Assembly: GCF_040115645.1 (NCBI RefSeq)
Contig: NW_027096041.1
Span: 1-64,000, forward strand
DNA length: 64,000 bases
Direction: 5' to 3'
From: Euwallacea fornicatus
Taxonomy: Eukaryota; Arthropoda; Insecta; Coleoptera; Curculionidae
The translations under genes were made by a program, and so were the position numbers. Position 1 is the stretch's first letter. Each line of letters opens with the position of its first letter. The notes under the pieces were generated by a model. That model ran no database searches. It worked only from the letters and a program-made list of their open reading frames with translations, and was not told the DNA's origin. Shown here piece by piece: positions 12,463 through 24,573 of this stretch.

Positions 12463-15270
12463 TGACACTTTGTTTAAGGAATTTGGTCCTCATATGCCGA
12501 AGTTATCGAGCTTCAAAGTTTGAAAAGTCACACAAGTTGTGTGTTTGAGCACATAAAGTACTATTTTTCTTGGAAGTTCAACAAGATGCAATCATGTTGT
12601 GTTGTAACATCTTCAAAATCTCGTCGATCTGATTAATTTGACACTTTGTTTAAGGAATTTGGTCTTCATTTGCCGAAGTTATCGAGCTTCAAATTTGAAA
12701 AGTCACACAAGTTGTGTGTTTGAGCACATAAAGTACTATTTTTCTTGGAAGTTCAACAAGATGCAATCATGATGTGTTGTGACATCTTCAAAATCTCGTC
12801 GATCTGATTATATTGACACTTTGTTTAAGGAATTTGGTCCTCATATGCCGAAGTTATCGAGCTTCAAAGTTTGAAAAGTCACACAAGTTGTGTGTTTGAG
12901 CACATAAAGTACTATTTTTCTCTGAAGTTCAACAAGATGCAATCATGATGTGTTGTAACATCTTCAAAATCTCGTCGATCTGATTAATTTGACACTTTGT
13001 TTAAGGAATTTGGTCCTCATTTGCCGAAGTTATCGAGCTTCAAATTTGAAAAGTCACACAAGTTGTGTGTTTGAGCACATAAAGTACTATTTTTCTCTGA
13101 AGTTCAACAAGATGCAATCATGATGTGTTCTAACATCTTCAAAATCTCGTCGATCTGATTAATTTGACACTTTGTTTAAGGAATTTGGTCCTCATTTGCC
13201 GAAGTTATCGAGCTTCAAAGTTTGAAAAGTCACACAAGTTGTGTGTTTGAGCACATAAAGTACTATTTTTCTTGGAAGTTCAACAAGATGCAATCATGTT
13301 GTGTTGTAACATCTTCAAAATCTCGTCGATCTGATTAATTTGACACTTTGTTTAAGGAATTTGGTCTTCATTTGCCGAAGTTATCGAGCTTCAAATTTGA
13401 AAAGTCACACAAATTGTGTGTTTGAGCACATAAAGTACTATTTTTCTTGGAAGTTCAACAAGATGCAATCATGATGTGTTGTGACATCTTCAAAATCTCG
13501 TCGATCTGATTATATTGACACTTTGTTTAAGGAATTTGGTCCTCATATGCCGAAGTTATCGAGCTTCAAAGTTTGAAAAGTCACAAAAGATGTGTGTTTG
13601 AGCACATAAAGTACTATTTTTCTCGGAAGTTCAACAAGATGCAATTCTGATGTGTTGTAACATCTTCAAAATCTCGTCGATCTGATTAATTTGACACTTT
13701 GTTTAAGGAATTTGGTCCTCATTTGCCGAAGTTATCGAGCTTCAAATTTGAAAAGTCACACAAGTTGTGTGTTTGAGCACATAAAGTACTATTTTTCTTG
13801 GAAGTTCAACAAGATGCAATCATGATGTGTTGTGACATCTTCAAAATCTCGTCGATCTGATTATATTGACACTTTGTTTAAGGAATTTGGTCCTCATATG
13901 CCGAAGTTATCGAGCTTCAAAGTTTGAAAAGTCACACAAGTTGTGTGTTTGAGCACATAAAGTACTATTTTTCTTGGAAGTTCAACAAGATGCAATCATG
14001 TTGTGTTGTAACATCTTCAAAATCTCGTCGATCTGATTAATTTGACACTTTGTTTAAGGAATTTGGTCTTCATTTGCCGAAGTTATCGAGCTTCAAATTT
14101 GAAAAGTCACACAAGTTGTGTGTTTGAGCACATAAAGTACTATTTTTCTTGGAAGTTCAACAAGATGCAATCATGATGTGTTGTGACATCTTCAAAATCT
14201 CGTAGATCTGATTATATTGACACTTTGTTTAAGGAATTTGGTCCTCATATGCCGAAGTTATCGAGCTTCAAAGTTTGAAAAGTCACACAAGTTGTGTGTT
14301 TGAGCACATAAAGTACTATTTTTCTCTGAAGTTCAACAAGATGCAATCATGATGTGTTGTAACATCTTCAAAATCTCGTCGATCTGATTAATTTGACACT
14401 TTGTTTAAGGAATTTGGTCCTCATTTGCCGAAGTTATCGAGCTTCAAATTTGAAAAGTCACACAAGTTGTGTGTTTGAGCACATAAAGTACTATTTTTCT
14501 TGGAAGTTCAACAAGATGCAATCATGTTGTGTTGTAACATCTTCAAAATCTCGTCGATCTGATTAATTTGACACTTTGTTTAAGGAATTTGGTCCTCATT
14601 TGCCGAAGTTATCGAGCTTCAAATTTGAAAAGTCACACAAATTGTGTGTTTGAGCACATAAAGTACTATTTTTCTTGGAAGTTCAACAAGATGCAATCAT
14701 GATGTGTTGTGACATCTTCAAAATCTCGTCGATCTGATTATATTGACACTTTGTTTAAGGAATTTGGTCCTCATATGCCGAAGTTATCGAGCTTCAAAGT
14801 TTGAAAAGTCACAAAAGATGTGTGTTTGAGCACATAAAGTACTATTTTTCTCGGAAGTTCAACAAGATGCAATTCTGATGTGTTGTAACATCTTCAAAAT
14901 CTCGTCGATCTGATTAATTTGACACTTTGTTTAAGGAATTTGGTCCTCATTTGCCGAAGTTATCGAGCTTCAAATTTGAAAAGTCACACAAGTTGTGTGT
15001 TTGAGCACATAAAGTACTATTTTTCTTGGAAGTTCAACAAGATGCAATCATGATGTGTTGTGACATCTTCAAAATCTCGTCGATCTGATTATATTGACAC
15101 TTTGTTTAAGGAATTTGGTCCTCATATGCCGAAGTTATCGAGCTTCAAAGTTTGAAAAGTCACACAAGTTGTGTGTTTGAGCACATAAAGTACTATTTTT
15201 CTCTGAAGTTCAACAAGATGCAATCATGATGTGTTGTGACATCTTCAAAATCTCGTCGATCTGATGATAT
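12463..15270 (+). repeat. Mixed monomer stretch with a repeated 8-mer theme
   Basis: The order w-q-c at 12463 returns at 13867 (offset 1404 bp, eight monomers), and n-k-b at 13341 returns at 14569. The two passes differ in several monomers, for example 12990-13164 (b with TCTCTG and GTTCTAAC) and 14043-14217 (CTCGTAGATC). This looks like an older, partly scrambled duplication. It ends with a c monomer whose tail is GATGATA. Confidence 0.75.
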
Positions 15271-17551
15271 TGACACTTTGTTTAAGGAATTTGGTCATCA
15301 TATGCCGAAGTTATCGAGCTTCAAAGTTTGAAAAGTCACAAAAGATGTGTGTTTGAGCACATAAAGTACTATTTTTCTTGGAAGTTCAACAAGATGCAAT
15401 CATGATGTGTTGTAACATCTTCAAAATCTCGTCGATCTGATTAATTTGACACTTTGTTTAAGGAATTTGGTCCTCATTTGCCGAAGTTATCGAGCTTCAA
15501 AGTTTGAAAAGTCACTCAAGTTGTGTGTTTGAGCACATAAAGTACTATTTTTCTCGGAAGTTCAACAAGATGCAATCATGATGTGTTGTAACATCTTCAA
15601 AATCTCGTCGATCTGATTAATTTGACACTTTGTTTAAGGAATTTGGTCCTCATTTGCCGAAGTTATCGAGCTTCAAATTTGAAAAGTCACACAAGTTGTG
15701 TGTTTGAGCACATAAAGTACTTTTTTTCTTGGAAGTTCAACAAGATGCAATCATGATGTGTTGTGACATCTTCAAAATCTCGTCGATCTGATTAATTTGA
15801 CACTTTGTTTAAGGAATTTGGTCCTCATATGCCGAAGTTATCGAGCTTCAAATTTGAAAAGTCACAAAAGATGTGTGTTTGAGCACATAAAGTACTATTT
15901 TTCGCGGAAGTTCAACAAGATGCAATTCTGATGTGTTGTAACATCTTCAAAATCTCGTCGATCCGATTAATTTGACACTTTGTTTAAGGAATTTGGTCCT
16001 CATTTGCCGAAGTTATCGAGCTTCAAATTTGAAAAGTCACACAAGTTGTGTGTTTGAGCACATAAAGTACTATTTTTCTTGGAAGTTCAACAAGATGCAA
16101 TCATGATGTGTTGTGACATCTTCAAAATCTCGTCGATCTGATTATATTGACACTTTGTTTAAGGAATTTGGTCCTCATTTGCCGAAGTTATCGAGCTTCA
16201 AAGTTTGAAAAGTCACACAAGTTGTGTGTTTGAGCACATAAAGTACTATTTTTCTTGGAAGTTCAACAAGATGCAATCATGTTGTGTTGTAACATCTTCA
16301 AAATCTCGTCGATCTGATTAATTTCACACTTTGTTTACGGAATTTGGTCCTCATTTGCCGAAGTTATCGAGCTTCAAATTTGAAAAGTCACACAAATTGT
16401 GTGTTTGAGCACATAAAGTACTATTTTTCTTGGAAGTTCAACAAGATGCAATCATGATGTGTTGTGACATCTTCAAAATCTCGTCGATCTGATTATATTG
16501 ACACTTTGTTTAAGGAATTTGGTCCTCATATGCCGAAGTTATCGAGCTTCAAAGTTTGAAAAGTCACAAAAGATGTGTGTTTGAGCACATAAAGTACTAT
16601 TTTTCTCGGAAGTTCAACAAGATGCAATTCTGATGTGTTGTAACATCTTCAAAATCTCGTCGATCTGATTAATTTGACACTTTGTTTAAGGAATTTGGTC
16701 CTCATTTGCCGAAGTTATCGAGCTTCAAATTTGAAAAGTCACACAAGTTGTGTGTTTGAGCACATAAAGTACTATTTTTCTCTGAAGTTCAACAAGATGC
16801 AATCATGATGTGTTGTGACATCTTCAAAATCTCGTCGATCTGATGATATTGACACTTTGTTTAAGGAATTTGGTCATCATATGCCGAAGTTATCGAGCTT
16901 CAAAGTTTGAAAAGTCACAAAAGATGTGTGTTTGAGCACATAAAGTACTATTTTTCTTGGAAGTTCAACAAGATGCAATCATGATGTGTTGTAACATCTT
17001 CAAAATCTCGTCGATCTGATTAATTTGACACTTTGTTTAAGGAATTTGGTCCTCATTTGCCGAAGTTATCGAGCTTCAAAGTTTGAAAAGTCACTCAAGT
17101 TGTGTGTTTGAGCACATAAAGTACTATTTTTCTCGGAAGTTCAACAAGATGCAATCATGATGTGTTGTAACATCTTCAAAATCTCGTCGATCTGATTAAT
17201 TTGACACTTTGTTTAAGGAATTTGGTCCTCATTTGCCGAAGTTATCGAGCTTCAAATTTGAAAAGTCACACAAGTTGTGTGTTTGAGCACATAAAGTACT
17301 TTTTTTCTTGGAAGTTCAACAAGATGCAATCATGATGTGTTGTGACATCTTCAAAATCTCGTCGATCTGATTAATTTGACACTTTGTTTAAGGAATTTGG
17401 TCCTCATATGCCGAAGTTATCGAGCTTCAAATTTGAAAAGTCACAAAAGATGTGTGTTTGAGCACATAAAGTACTATTTTTCTCGGAAGTTCAACAAGAT
17501 GCAATTCTGATGTGTTGTAACATCTTCAAAATCTCGTCGATCTGATTAATT
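15271..17551 (+). repeat. 9-monomer module (1579 bp) and its partial repeat
   Basis: The order h, s, t, k-175 at 15271-15972 returns at 16850-17551, an offset of 1579 bp. Both passes are preceded by a monomer with TCTCTG and a GATGATA tail. The first pass has TTCGCGG and ATCCGAT in its k-175 monomer (15798-15972), while the second has TTCTCGG. Private changes at 16324-16498 (TTTCACAC just before, and TTTACGG) mark the first pass only. Confidence 0.8.
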
Positions 17552-19483
17552 TGACACTTTGTTTAAGGAATTTGGTCCTCATTTGCCGAAGTTATCGAGC
17601 TTCAAAGTTTGAAAAGTCACTCAAGTTGTGTGTTTGAGCACATAAAGTACTATTTTTCTCGGAAGTTCAACAAGATGCAATTCTGATGTGTTGTAACATC
17701 TTCAAAATCTCGTCGATCTGATTAATTTGACACTTTGTTTAAGGAATTTGGTCCTCATATGCCGAAGTTATCGAGCTTCAAAGTTTGAAAAGTCACACAA
17801 GTTGTGTGTTTGAGCACATAAAGTACTATTTTTCTTGGAAGTTCAACAAGATGCAATCATGTTGTGTTGTAACATCTTCAAAATCTCGTCGATCTGATTA
17901 ATTTGACACTTTGTTTAAGGAATTTGGTCTTCATTTGCCGAAGTTATCGAGCTTCAAATTTGAAAAGTCACACAAGTTGTGTGTTTGAGCACATAAAGTA
18001 CTATTTTTCTTGGAAGTTCAACAAGATGCAATCATGATGTGTTGTGACATCTTCAAAATCTCGTCGATCTGATTATATTGACACTTTGTTTAAGGAATTT
18101 GGTCCTCATATGCCGAAGTTATCGAGCTTCAAAGTTTGAAAAGTCACACAAGTTGTGTGTTTGAGCACATAAAGTACTATTTTTCTCTGAAGTTCAACAA
18201 GATGCAATCATGATGTGTTGTAACATCTTCAAAATCTCGTCGATCTGATTAATTTGACACTTTGTTTAAGGAATTTGGTCCTCATTTGCCGAAGTTATCG
18301 AGCTTCAAATTTGAAAAGTCACACAAGTTGTGTGTTTGAGCACATAAAGTACTATTTTTCTTGGAAGTTCAACAAGATGCAATCATGATGTGTTGTGACA
18401 TCTTCAAAATCTCGTCGATCTGATTATATTGACACTTTGTTTAAGGAATTTGGTCCTCATATGCCGAAGTTATCGAGCTTCAAAGTTTGAAAAGTCACAC
18501 AAGTTGTGTGTTTGAGCACATAAAGTACTATTTTTCTTGGAAGTTCAACAAGATGCAATCATGTTGTGTTGTAACATCTTCAAAATCTCGTCGATCTGAT
18601 TAATTTGACACTTTGTTTAAGGAATTTGGTCCTCATTTGCCGAAGTTATCGAGCTTCAAAGTTTGAAAAGTCACACAAGTTGTGTGTTTGAGCACATAAA
18701 GTACTATTTTTCTTGGAAGTTCAACAAGATGCAATCATGATGTGTTGTGACATCTTCAAAATCTCGTCGATCTGATTAATTTGACACTTTGTTTAAGGAA
18801 TTTGGTCCTCATATGCCGAAGTTATCGAGCTTCAAATTTGAAAAGTCACAAAAGATGTGTGTTTGAGCACATAAAGTACTATTTTTCGCGGAAGTTCAAC
18901 AAGATGCAATTCTGATGTGTTGTAACATCTTCAAAATCTCGTCGATCCGATTAATTTGACACTTTGTTTAAGGAATTTGGTCCTCATTTGCCGAAGTTAT
19001 CGAGCTTCAAATTTGAAAAGTCACACAAGTTGTGTGTTTGAGCACATAAAGTACTATTTTTCTTGGAAGTTCAACAAGATGCAATCATGATGTGTTGTGA
19101 CATCTTCAAAATCTCGTCGATCTGATTATATTGACACTTTGTTTAAGGAATTTGGTCCTCATTTGCCGAAGTTATCGAGCTTCAAAGTTTGAAAAGTCAC
19201 ACAAGTTGTGTGTTTGAGCACATAAAGTACTATTTTTCTTGGAAGTTCAACAAGATGCAATCATGTTGTGTTGTAACATCTTCAAAATCTCGTCGATCTG
19301 ATTATATTGACACTTTGTTTAAGGACTTTGGTCATCATATGCCGAAGTTATCGAGCTTCAAATTTTGAAAAGTCACACAAGTTGTGTGTTTGAGCACATA
19401 AAGTACTATTTTTCTTGGAAGTTCAACAAGATGCAATCATGATGTGTTGTGACATCTTCAAAATCTCGTCGATCTGATTATAT
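17552..19483 (+). repeat. Mixed monomers with one w-q-c-b tetramer
   Basis: Contains s with CAATTCTG (17552-17727), the tetramer w-q-c-b (17728-18429, 702 bp), further w-type monomers, a second TTCGCGG monomer (18782-18956), and a monomer with a T-centred dyad 1 and GGACTTTGG (19308-19483). No clean HOR period is visible across this stretch. Confidence 0.75.
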
Positions 19484-21063
19484 TGACACTTTGTTTAAGG
19501 AATTTGGTCATCATATGCCGAAGTTATCGAGCTTCAAAGTTTGAAAAGTCACACAAGTTGTGTGTTTGAGCACATAAAGTACTATTTTTCTTGGAAGTTC
19601 AACAAGATGCAATCATGTTGTGTTGTAACGTCTTCAAAATCTCGTCGATCTGATTAATTTGACACTTTGTTTAAGGAATTTGGTCTTCATTTGCCGAAGT
19701 TATCGAGCTTCAAATTTGAAAAGTCACACAAGTTGTGTGTTTGAGCACATAAAGTACTATTTTTCTTGGAAGTTCAACAAGATGCAATCATGATGTGTTG
19801 TGACATCTTCAAAATCTCGTCGATCTGATTATATTGACACTTTGTTTAAGGAATTTGGTCCTCATATGCCGAAGTTATCGAGCTTCAAAGTTTGAAAAGT
19901 CACACAAGTTGTGTGTTTGAGCACATAAAGTACTATTTTTCTCTGAAGTTCAACAAGATGCAATCATGATGTGTTGTAACATCTTCAAAATCTCGTCGAT
20001 CTGATTAATTTGACACTTTGTTTAAGGAATTTGGTCCTCATTTGCCGAAGTTATCGAGCTTCAAATTTGAAAAGTCACACAAGTTGTGTGTTTGAGCACA
20101 TAAAGTACTATTTTTCTTGGAAGTTCAACAAGATGCAATCATGATGTGTTGTGACATCTTCAAAATCTCGTCGATCTGATTATATTGACACTTTGTTTAA
20201 GGAATTTGGTCCTCATATGCCGAAGTTATCGAGCTTCAAAGTTTGAAAAGTCACACAAGTTGTGTGTTTGAGCACATAAAGTACTATTTTTCTTGGAAGT
20301 TCAACAAGATGCAATCATGTTGTGTTGTAACGTCTTCAAAATCTCGTCGATCTGATTAATTTGACACTTTGTTTAAGGAATTTGGTCTTCATTTGCCGAA
20401 GTTATCGAGCTTCAAATTTGAAAAGTCACACAAGTTGTGTGTTTGAGCACATAAAGTACTATTTTTCTTGGAAGTTCAACAAGATGCAATCATGATGTGT
20501 TGTGACATCTTCAAAATCTCGTCGATCTGATTATATTGACACTTTGTTTAAGGAATTTGGTCCTCATATGCCGAAGTTATCGAGCTTCAAAGTTTGAAAA
20601 GTCACACAAGTTGTGTGTTTGAGCACATAAAGTACTATTTTTCTCTGAAGTTCAACAAGATGCAATCATGATGTGTTGTAACATCTTCAAAATCTCGTCG
20701 ATCTGATTAATTTGACACTTTGTTTAAGGAATTTGGTCCTCATTTGCCGAAGTTATCGAGCTTCAAATTTGAAAAGTCACACAAGTTGTGTGTTTGAGCA
20801 CATAAAGTACTATTTTTCTTGGAAGTTCAACAAGATGCAATCATGATGTGTTGTGACATCTTCAAAATCTCGTCGATCTGATTATATTGACACTTTGTTT
20901 AAGGAATTTGGTCCTCATATGCCGAAGTTATCGAGCTTCAAAGTTTGAAAAGTCACACAAGTTGTGTGTTTGAGCACATAAAGTACTATTTTTCTTGGAA
21001 GTTCAACAAGATGCAATCATGTTGTGTTGTAACATCTTCAAAATCTCGTCGATCTGATTAATT
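19484..21063 (+). repeat. Tandem w-q-c-b tetramers, 702 bp
   Basis: Copies are 19484-20185 and 20186-20887, followed by one more w monomer (20888-21063). The first two w monomers share AACGTC in place of AACATC. The tetramer at 17728-18429 has the same order, so this unit has been copied both locally and at a distance. Confidence 0.85.
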
Positions 21064-22818
21064 TGACACTTTGTTTAAGGAATTTGGTCCTCATTTGCCG
21101 AAGTTATCGAGCTTCAAAGTTTGAAAAGTCACACAAGTTGTGTGTTTGAGCACATAAAGTACTATTTTTCTTGGAAGTTCAACAAGATGCAATCATGATG
21201 TGTTGTGACATCTTCAAAATCTCGTCGATCTGATTAATTTGACACTTTGTTTAAGGAATTTGGTCCTCATATGCCGAAGTTATCGAGCTTCAAATTTGAA
21301 AAGTCACACAAGTTGTGTGTTTGAGCACATAAAGTACTAATTTTCTTGGAAGTTCAACAAGATGCAATCATGTTGTGTTGTAACATCTTCAAAATCTCGT
21401 CGATCTGATTATATTGACACTTTGTTTAAGGAATTTGGTCCTCATTTGCCGAAGTTATCGAGCTTCAAAGTTTGAAAAGTCACACAAGTTGTGTGTTTGA
21501 GCACATAAAGTACTATTTTTCTTGGAAGTTCAACAAGATGCAATCATGTTGTGTTGTAACATCTTCAAAATCTCGTCGATCTGATTAATTTGACACTTTG
21601 TTTAAGGAATTTGGTCCTCATTTGCCGAAGTTATCGAGCTTCAAATTTGAAAAGTCACACAAATTGTGTGTTTGAGCACATAAAGTACTATTTTTCTTGG
21701 AAGTTCAACAAGATGCAATCATGATGTGTTGTGACATCTTCAAAATCTCGTCGATCTGATTATATTGACACTTTGTTTAAGGAATTTGGTCCTCATATGC
21801 CGAAGTTATCGAGCTTCAAAGTTTGAAAAGTCACAAAAGATGTGTGTTTGAGCACATAAAGTACTATTTTTCTCGGAAGTTCAACAAGATGCAATTCTGA
21901 TGTGTTGTAACATCTTCAAAATCTCGTCGATCTGATTAATTTGACACTTTGTTTAAGGAATTTGGTCCTCATTTGCCGAAGTTATCGAGCTTCAAATTTG
22001 AAAAGTCACACAAATTGTGTGTTTGAGCACATAAAGTACTATTTTTCTTGGAAGTTCAACAAGATGCAATCATGATGTGTTGTGACATCTTCAAAATCTC
22101 GTCGATCTGATTATATTGACACTTTGTTTAAGGAATTTGGTCCTCATATGCCGAAGTTATCGAGCTTCAAAGTTTGAAAAGTCACAAAAGATGTGTGTTT
22201 GAGCACATAAAGTACTATTTTTCTCGGAAGTTCAACAAGATGCAATTCTGATGTGTTGTAACATCTTCAAAATCTCGTCGATCTGATTAATTTGACACTT
22301 TGTTTAAGGAATTTGGTCCTCATTTGCCGAAGTTATCGAGCTTCAAATTTGAAAAGTCACACAAGTTGTGTGTTTGAGCACATAAAGTACTATTTTTCTC
22401 TGAAGTTCAACAAGATGCAATCATGATGTGTTGTGACATCTTCAAAATCTCGTCGATCTGATGATATTGACACTTTGTTTAAGGAATTTGGTCATCATAT
22501 GCCGAAGTTATCGAGCTTCAAAGTTTGAAAAGTCACACAAGTTGTGTGTTTGAGCACATAAAGTACTATTTTTCTTGGAAGTTCAACAAGATGCAATCAT
22601 GTTGTGTTGTAACATCTTCAAAATCTCGTCGATCTGATTAATTTGACACTTTGTTTAAGGAATTTGGTCTTCATTTGCCGAAGTTATCGAGCTTCAAATT
22701 TGAAAAGTCACACAAGTTGTGTGTTTGAGCACATAAAGTACTATTTTTCTTGGAAGTTCAACAAGATGCAATCATGTTGTGTTGTAACATCTTCAAAATC
22801 TCGTCGATCTGATTAATT
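21064..22818 (+). repeat. 10-monomer HOR, copy 1 (1755 bp)
   Basis: Ten monomers including a 175-bp v (21240-21414), a w-n-k-n-k run, a b with TCTCTG and a GATGATA tail, an h and a q. Copy 2 follows directly. The last monomer (22644-22818) ends with the w-like CATGTTG and AAC, where copy 2 has CATGATG and GAC, which places a recombination point in that monomer. Confidence 0.87.
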
Positions 22819-24573
22819 TGACACTTTGTTTAAGGAATTTGGTCCTCATTTGCCGAAGTTATCGAGCTTCAAAGTTTGAAAAGTCACACAAGTTGTGTGT
22901 TTGAGCACATAAAGTACTATTTTTCTTGGAAGTTCAACAAGATGCAATCATGATGTGTTGTGACATCTTCAAAATCTCGTCGATCTGATTAATTTGACAC
23001 TTTGTTTAAGGAATTTGGTCCTCATATGCCGAAGTTATCGAGCTTCAAATTTGAAAAGTCACACAAGTTGTGTGTTTGAGCACATAAAGTACTAATTTTC
23101 TTGGAAGTTCAACAAGATGCAATCATGTTGTGTTGTAACATCTTCAAAATCTCGTCGATCTGATTATATTGACACTTTGTTTAAGGAATTTGGTCCTCAT
23201 TTGCCGAAGTTATCGAGCTTCAAAGTTTGAAAAGTCACACAAGTTGTGTGTTTGAGCACATAAAGTACTATTTTTCTTGGAAGTTCAACAAGATGCAATC
23301 ATGTTGTGTTGTAACATCTTCAAAATCTCGTCGATCTGATTAATTTGACACTTTGTTTAAGGAATTTGGTCCTCATTTGCCGAAGTTATCGAGCTTCAAA
23401 TTTGAAAAGTCACACAAATTGTGTGTTTGAGCACATAAAGTACTATTTTTCTTGGAAGTTCAACAAGATGCAATCATGATGTGTTGTGACATCTTCAAAA
23501 TCTCGTCGATCTGATTATATTGACACTTTGTTTAAGGAATTTGGTCCTCATATGCCGAAGTTATCGAGCTTCAAAGTTTGAAAAGTCACAAAAGATGTGT
23601 GTTTGAGCACATAAAGTACTATTTTTCTCGGAAGTTCAACAAGATGCAATTCTGATGTGTTGTAACATCTTCAAAATCTCGTCGATCTGATTAATTTGAC
23701 ACTTTGTTTAAGGAATTTGGTCCTCATTTGCCGAAGTTATCGAGCTTCAAATTTGAAAAGTCACACAAATTGTGTGTTTGAGCACATAAAGTACTATTTT
23801 TCTTGGAAGTTCAACAAGATGCAATCATGATGTGTTGTGACATCTTCAAAATCTCGTCGATCTGATTATATTGACACTTTGTTTAAGGAATTTGGTCCTC
23901 ATATGCCGAAGTTATCGAGCTTCAAAGTTTGAAAAGTCACAAAAGATGTGTGTTTGAGCACATAAAGTACTATTTTTCTCGGAAGTTCAACAAGATGCAA
24001 TTCTGATGTGTTGTAACATCTTCAAAATCTCGTCGATCTGATTAATTTGACACTTTGTTTAAGGAATTTGGTCCTCATTTGCCGAAGTTATCGAGCTTCA
24101 AATTTGAAAAGTCACACAAGTTGTGTGTTTGAGCACATAAAGTACTATTTTTCTCTGAAGTTCAACAAGATGCAATCATGATGTGTTGTGACATCTTCAA
24201 AATCTCGTCGATCTGATGATATTGACACTTTGTTTAAGGAATTTGGTCATCATATGCCGAAGTTATCGAGCTTCAAAGTTTGAAAAGTCACACAAGTTGT
24301 GTGTTTGAGCACATAAAGTACTATTTTTCTTGGAAGTTCAACAAGATGCAATCATGTTGTGTTGTAACATCTTCAAAATCTCGTCGATCTGATTAATTTG
24401 ACACTTTGTTTAAGGAATTTGGTCTTCATTTGCCGAAGTTATCGAGCTTCAAATTTGAAAAGTCACACAAGTTGTGTGTTTGAGCACATAAAGTACTATT
24501 TTTCTTGGAAGTTCAACAAGATGCAATCATGATGTGTTGTGACATCTTCAAAATCTCGTCGATCTGATTATAT
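22819..24573 (+). repeat. 10-monomer HOR, copy 2 (1755 bp)
   Basis: Same ten subtypes in the same order as 21064-22818, offset 1755 bp, with the difference in the last monomer noted there. After 24573 the order breaks. Confidence 0.87.
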
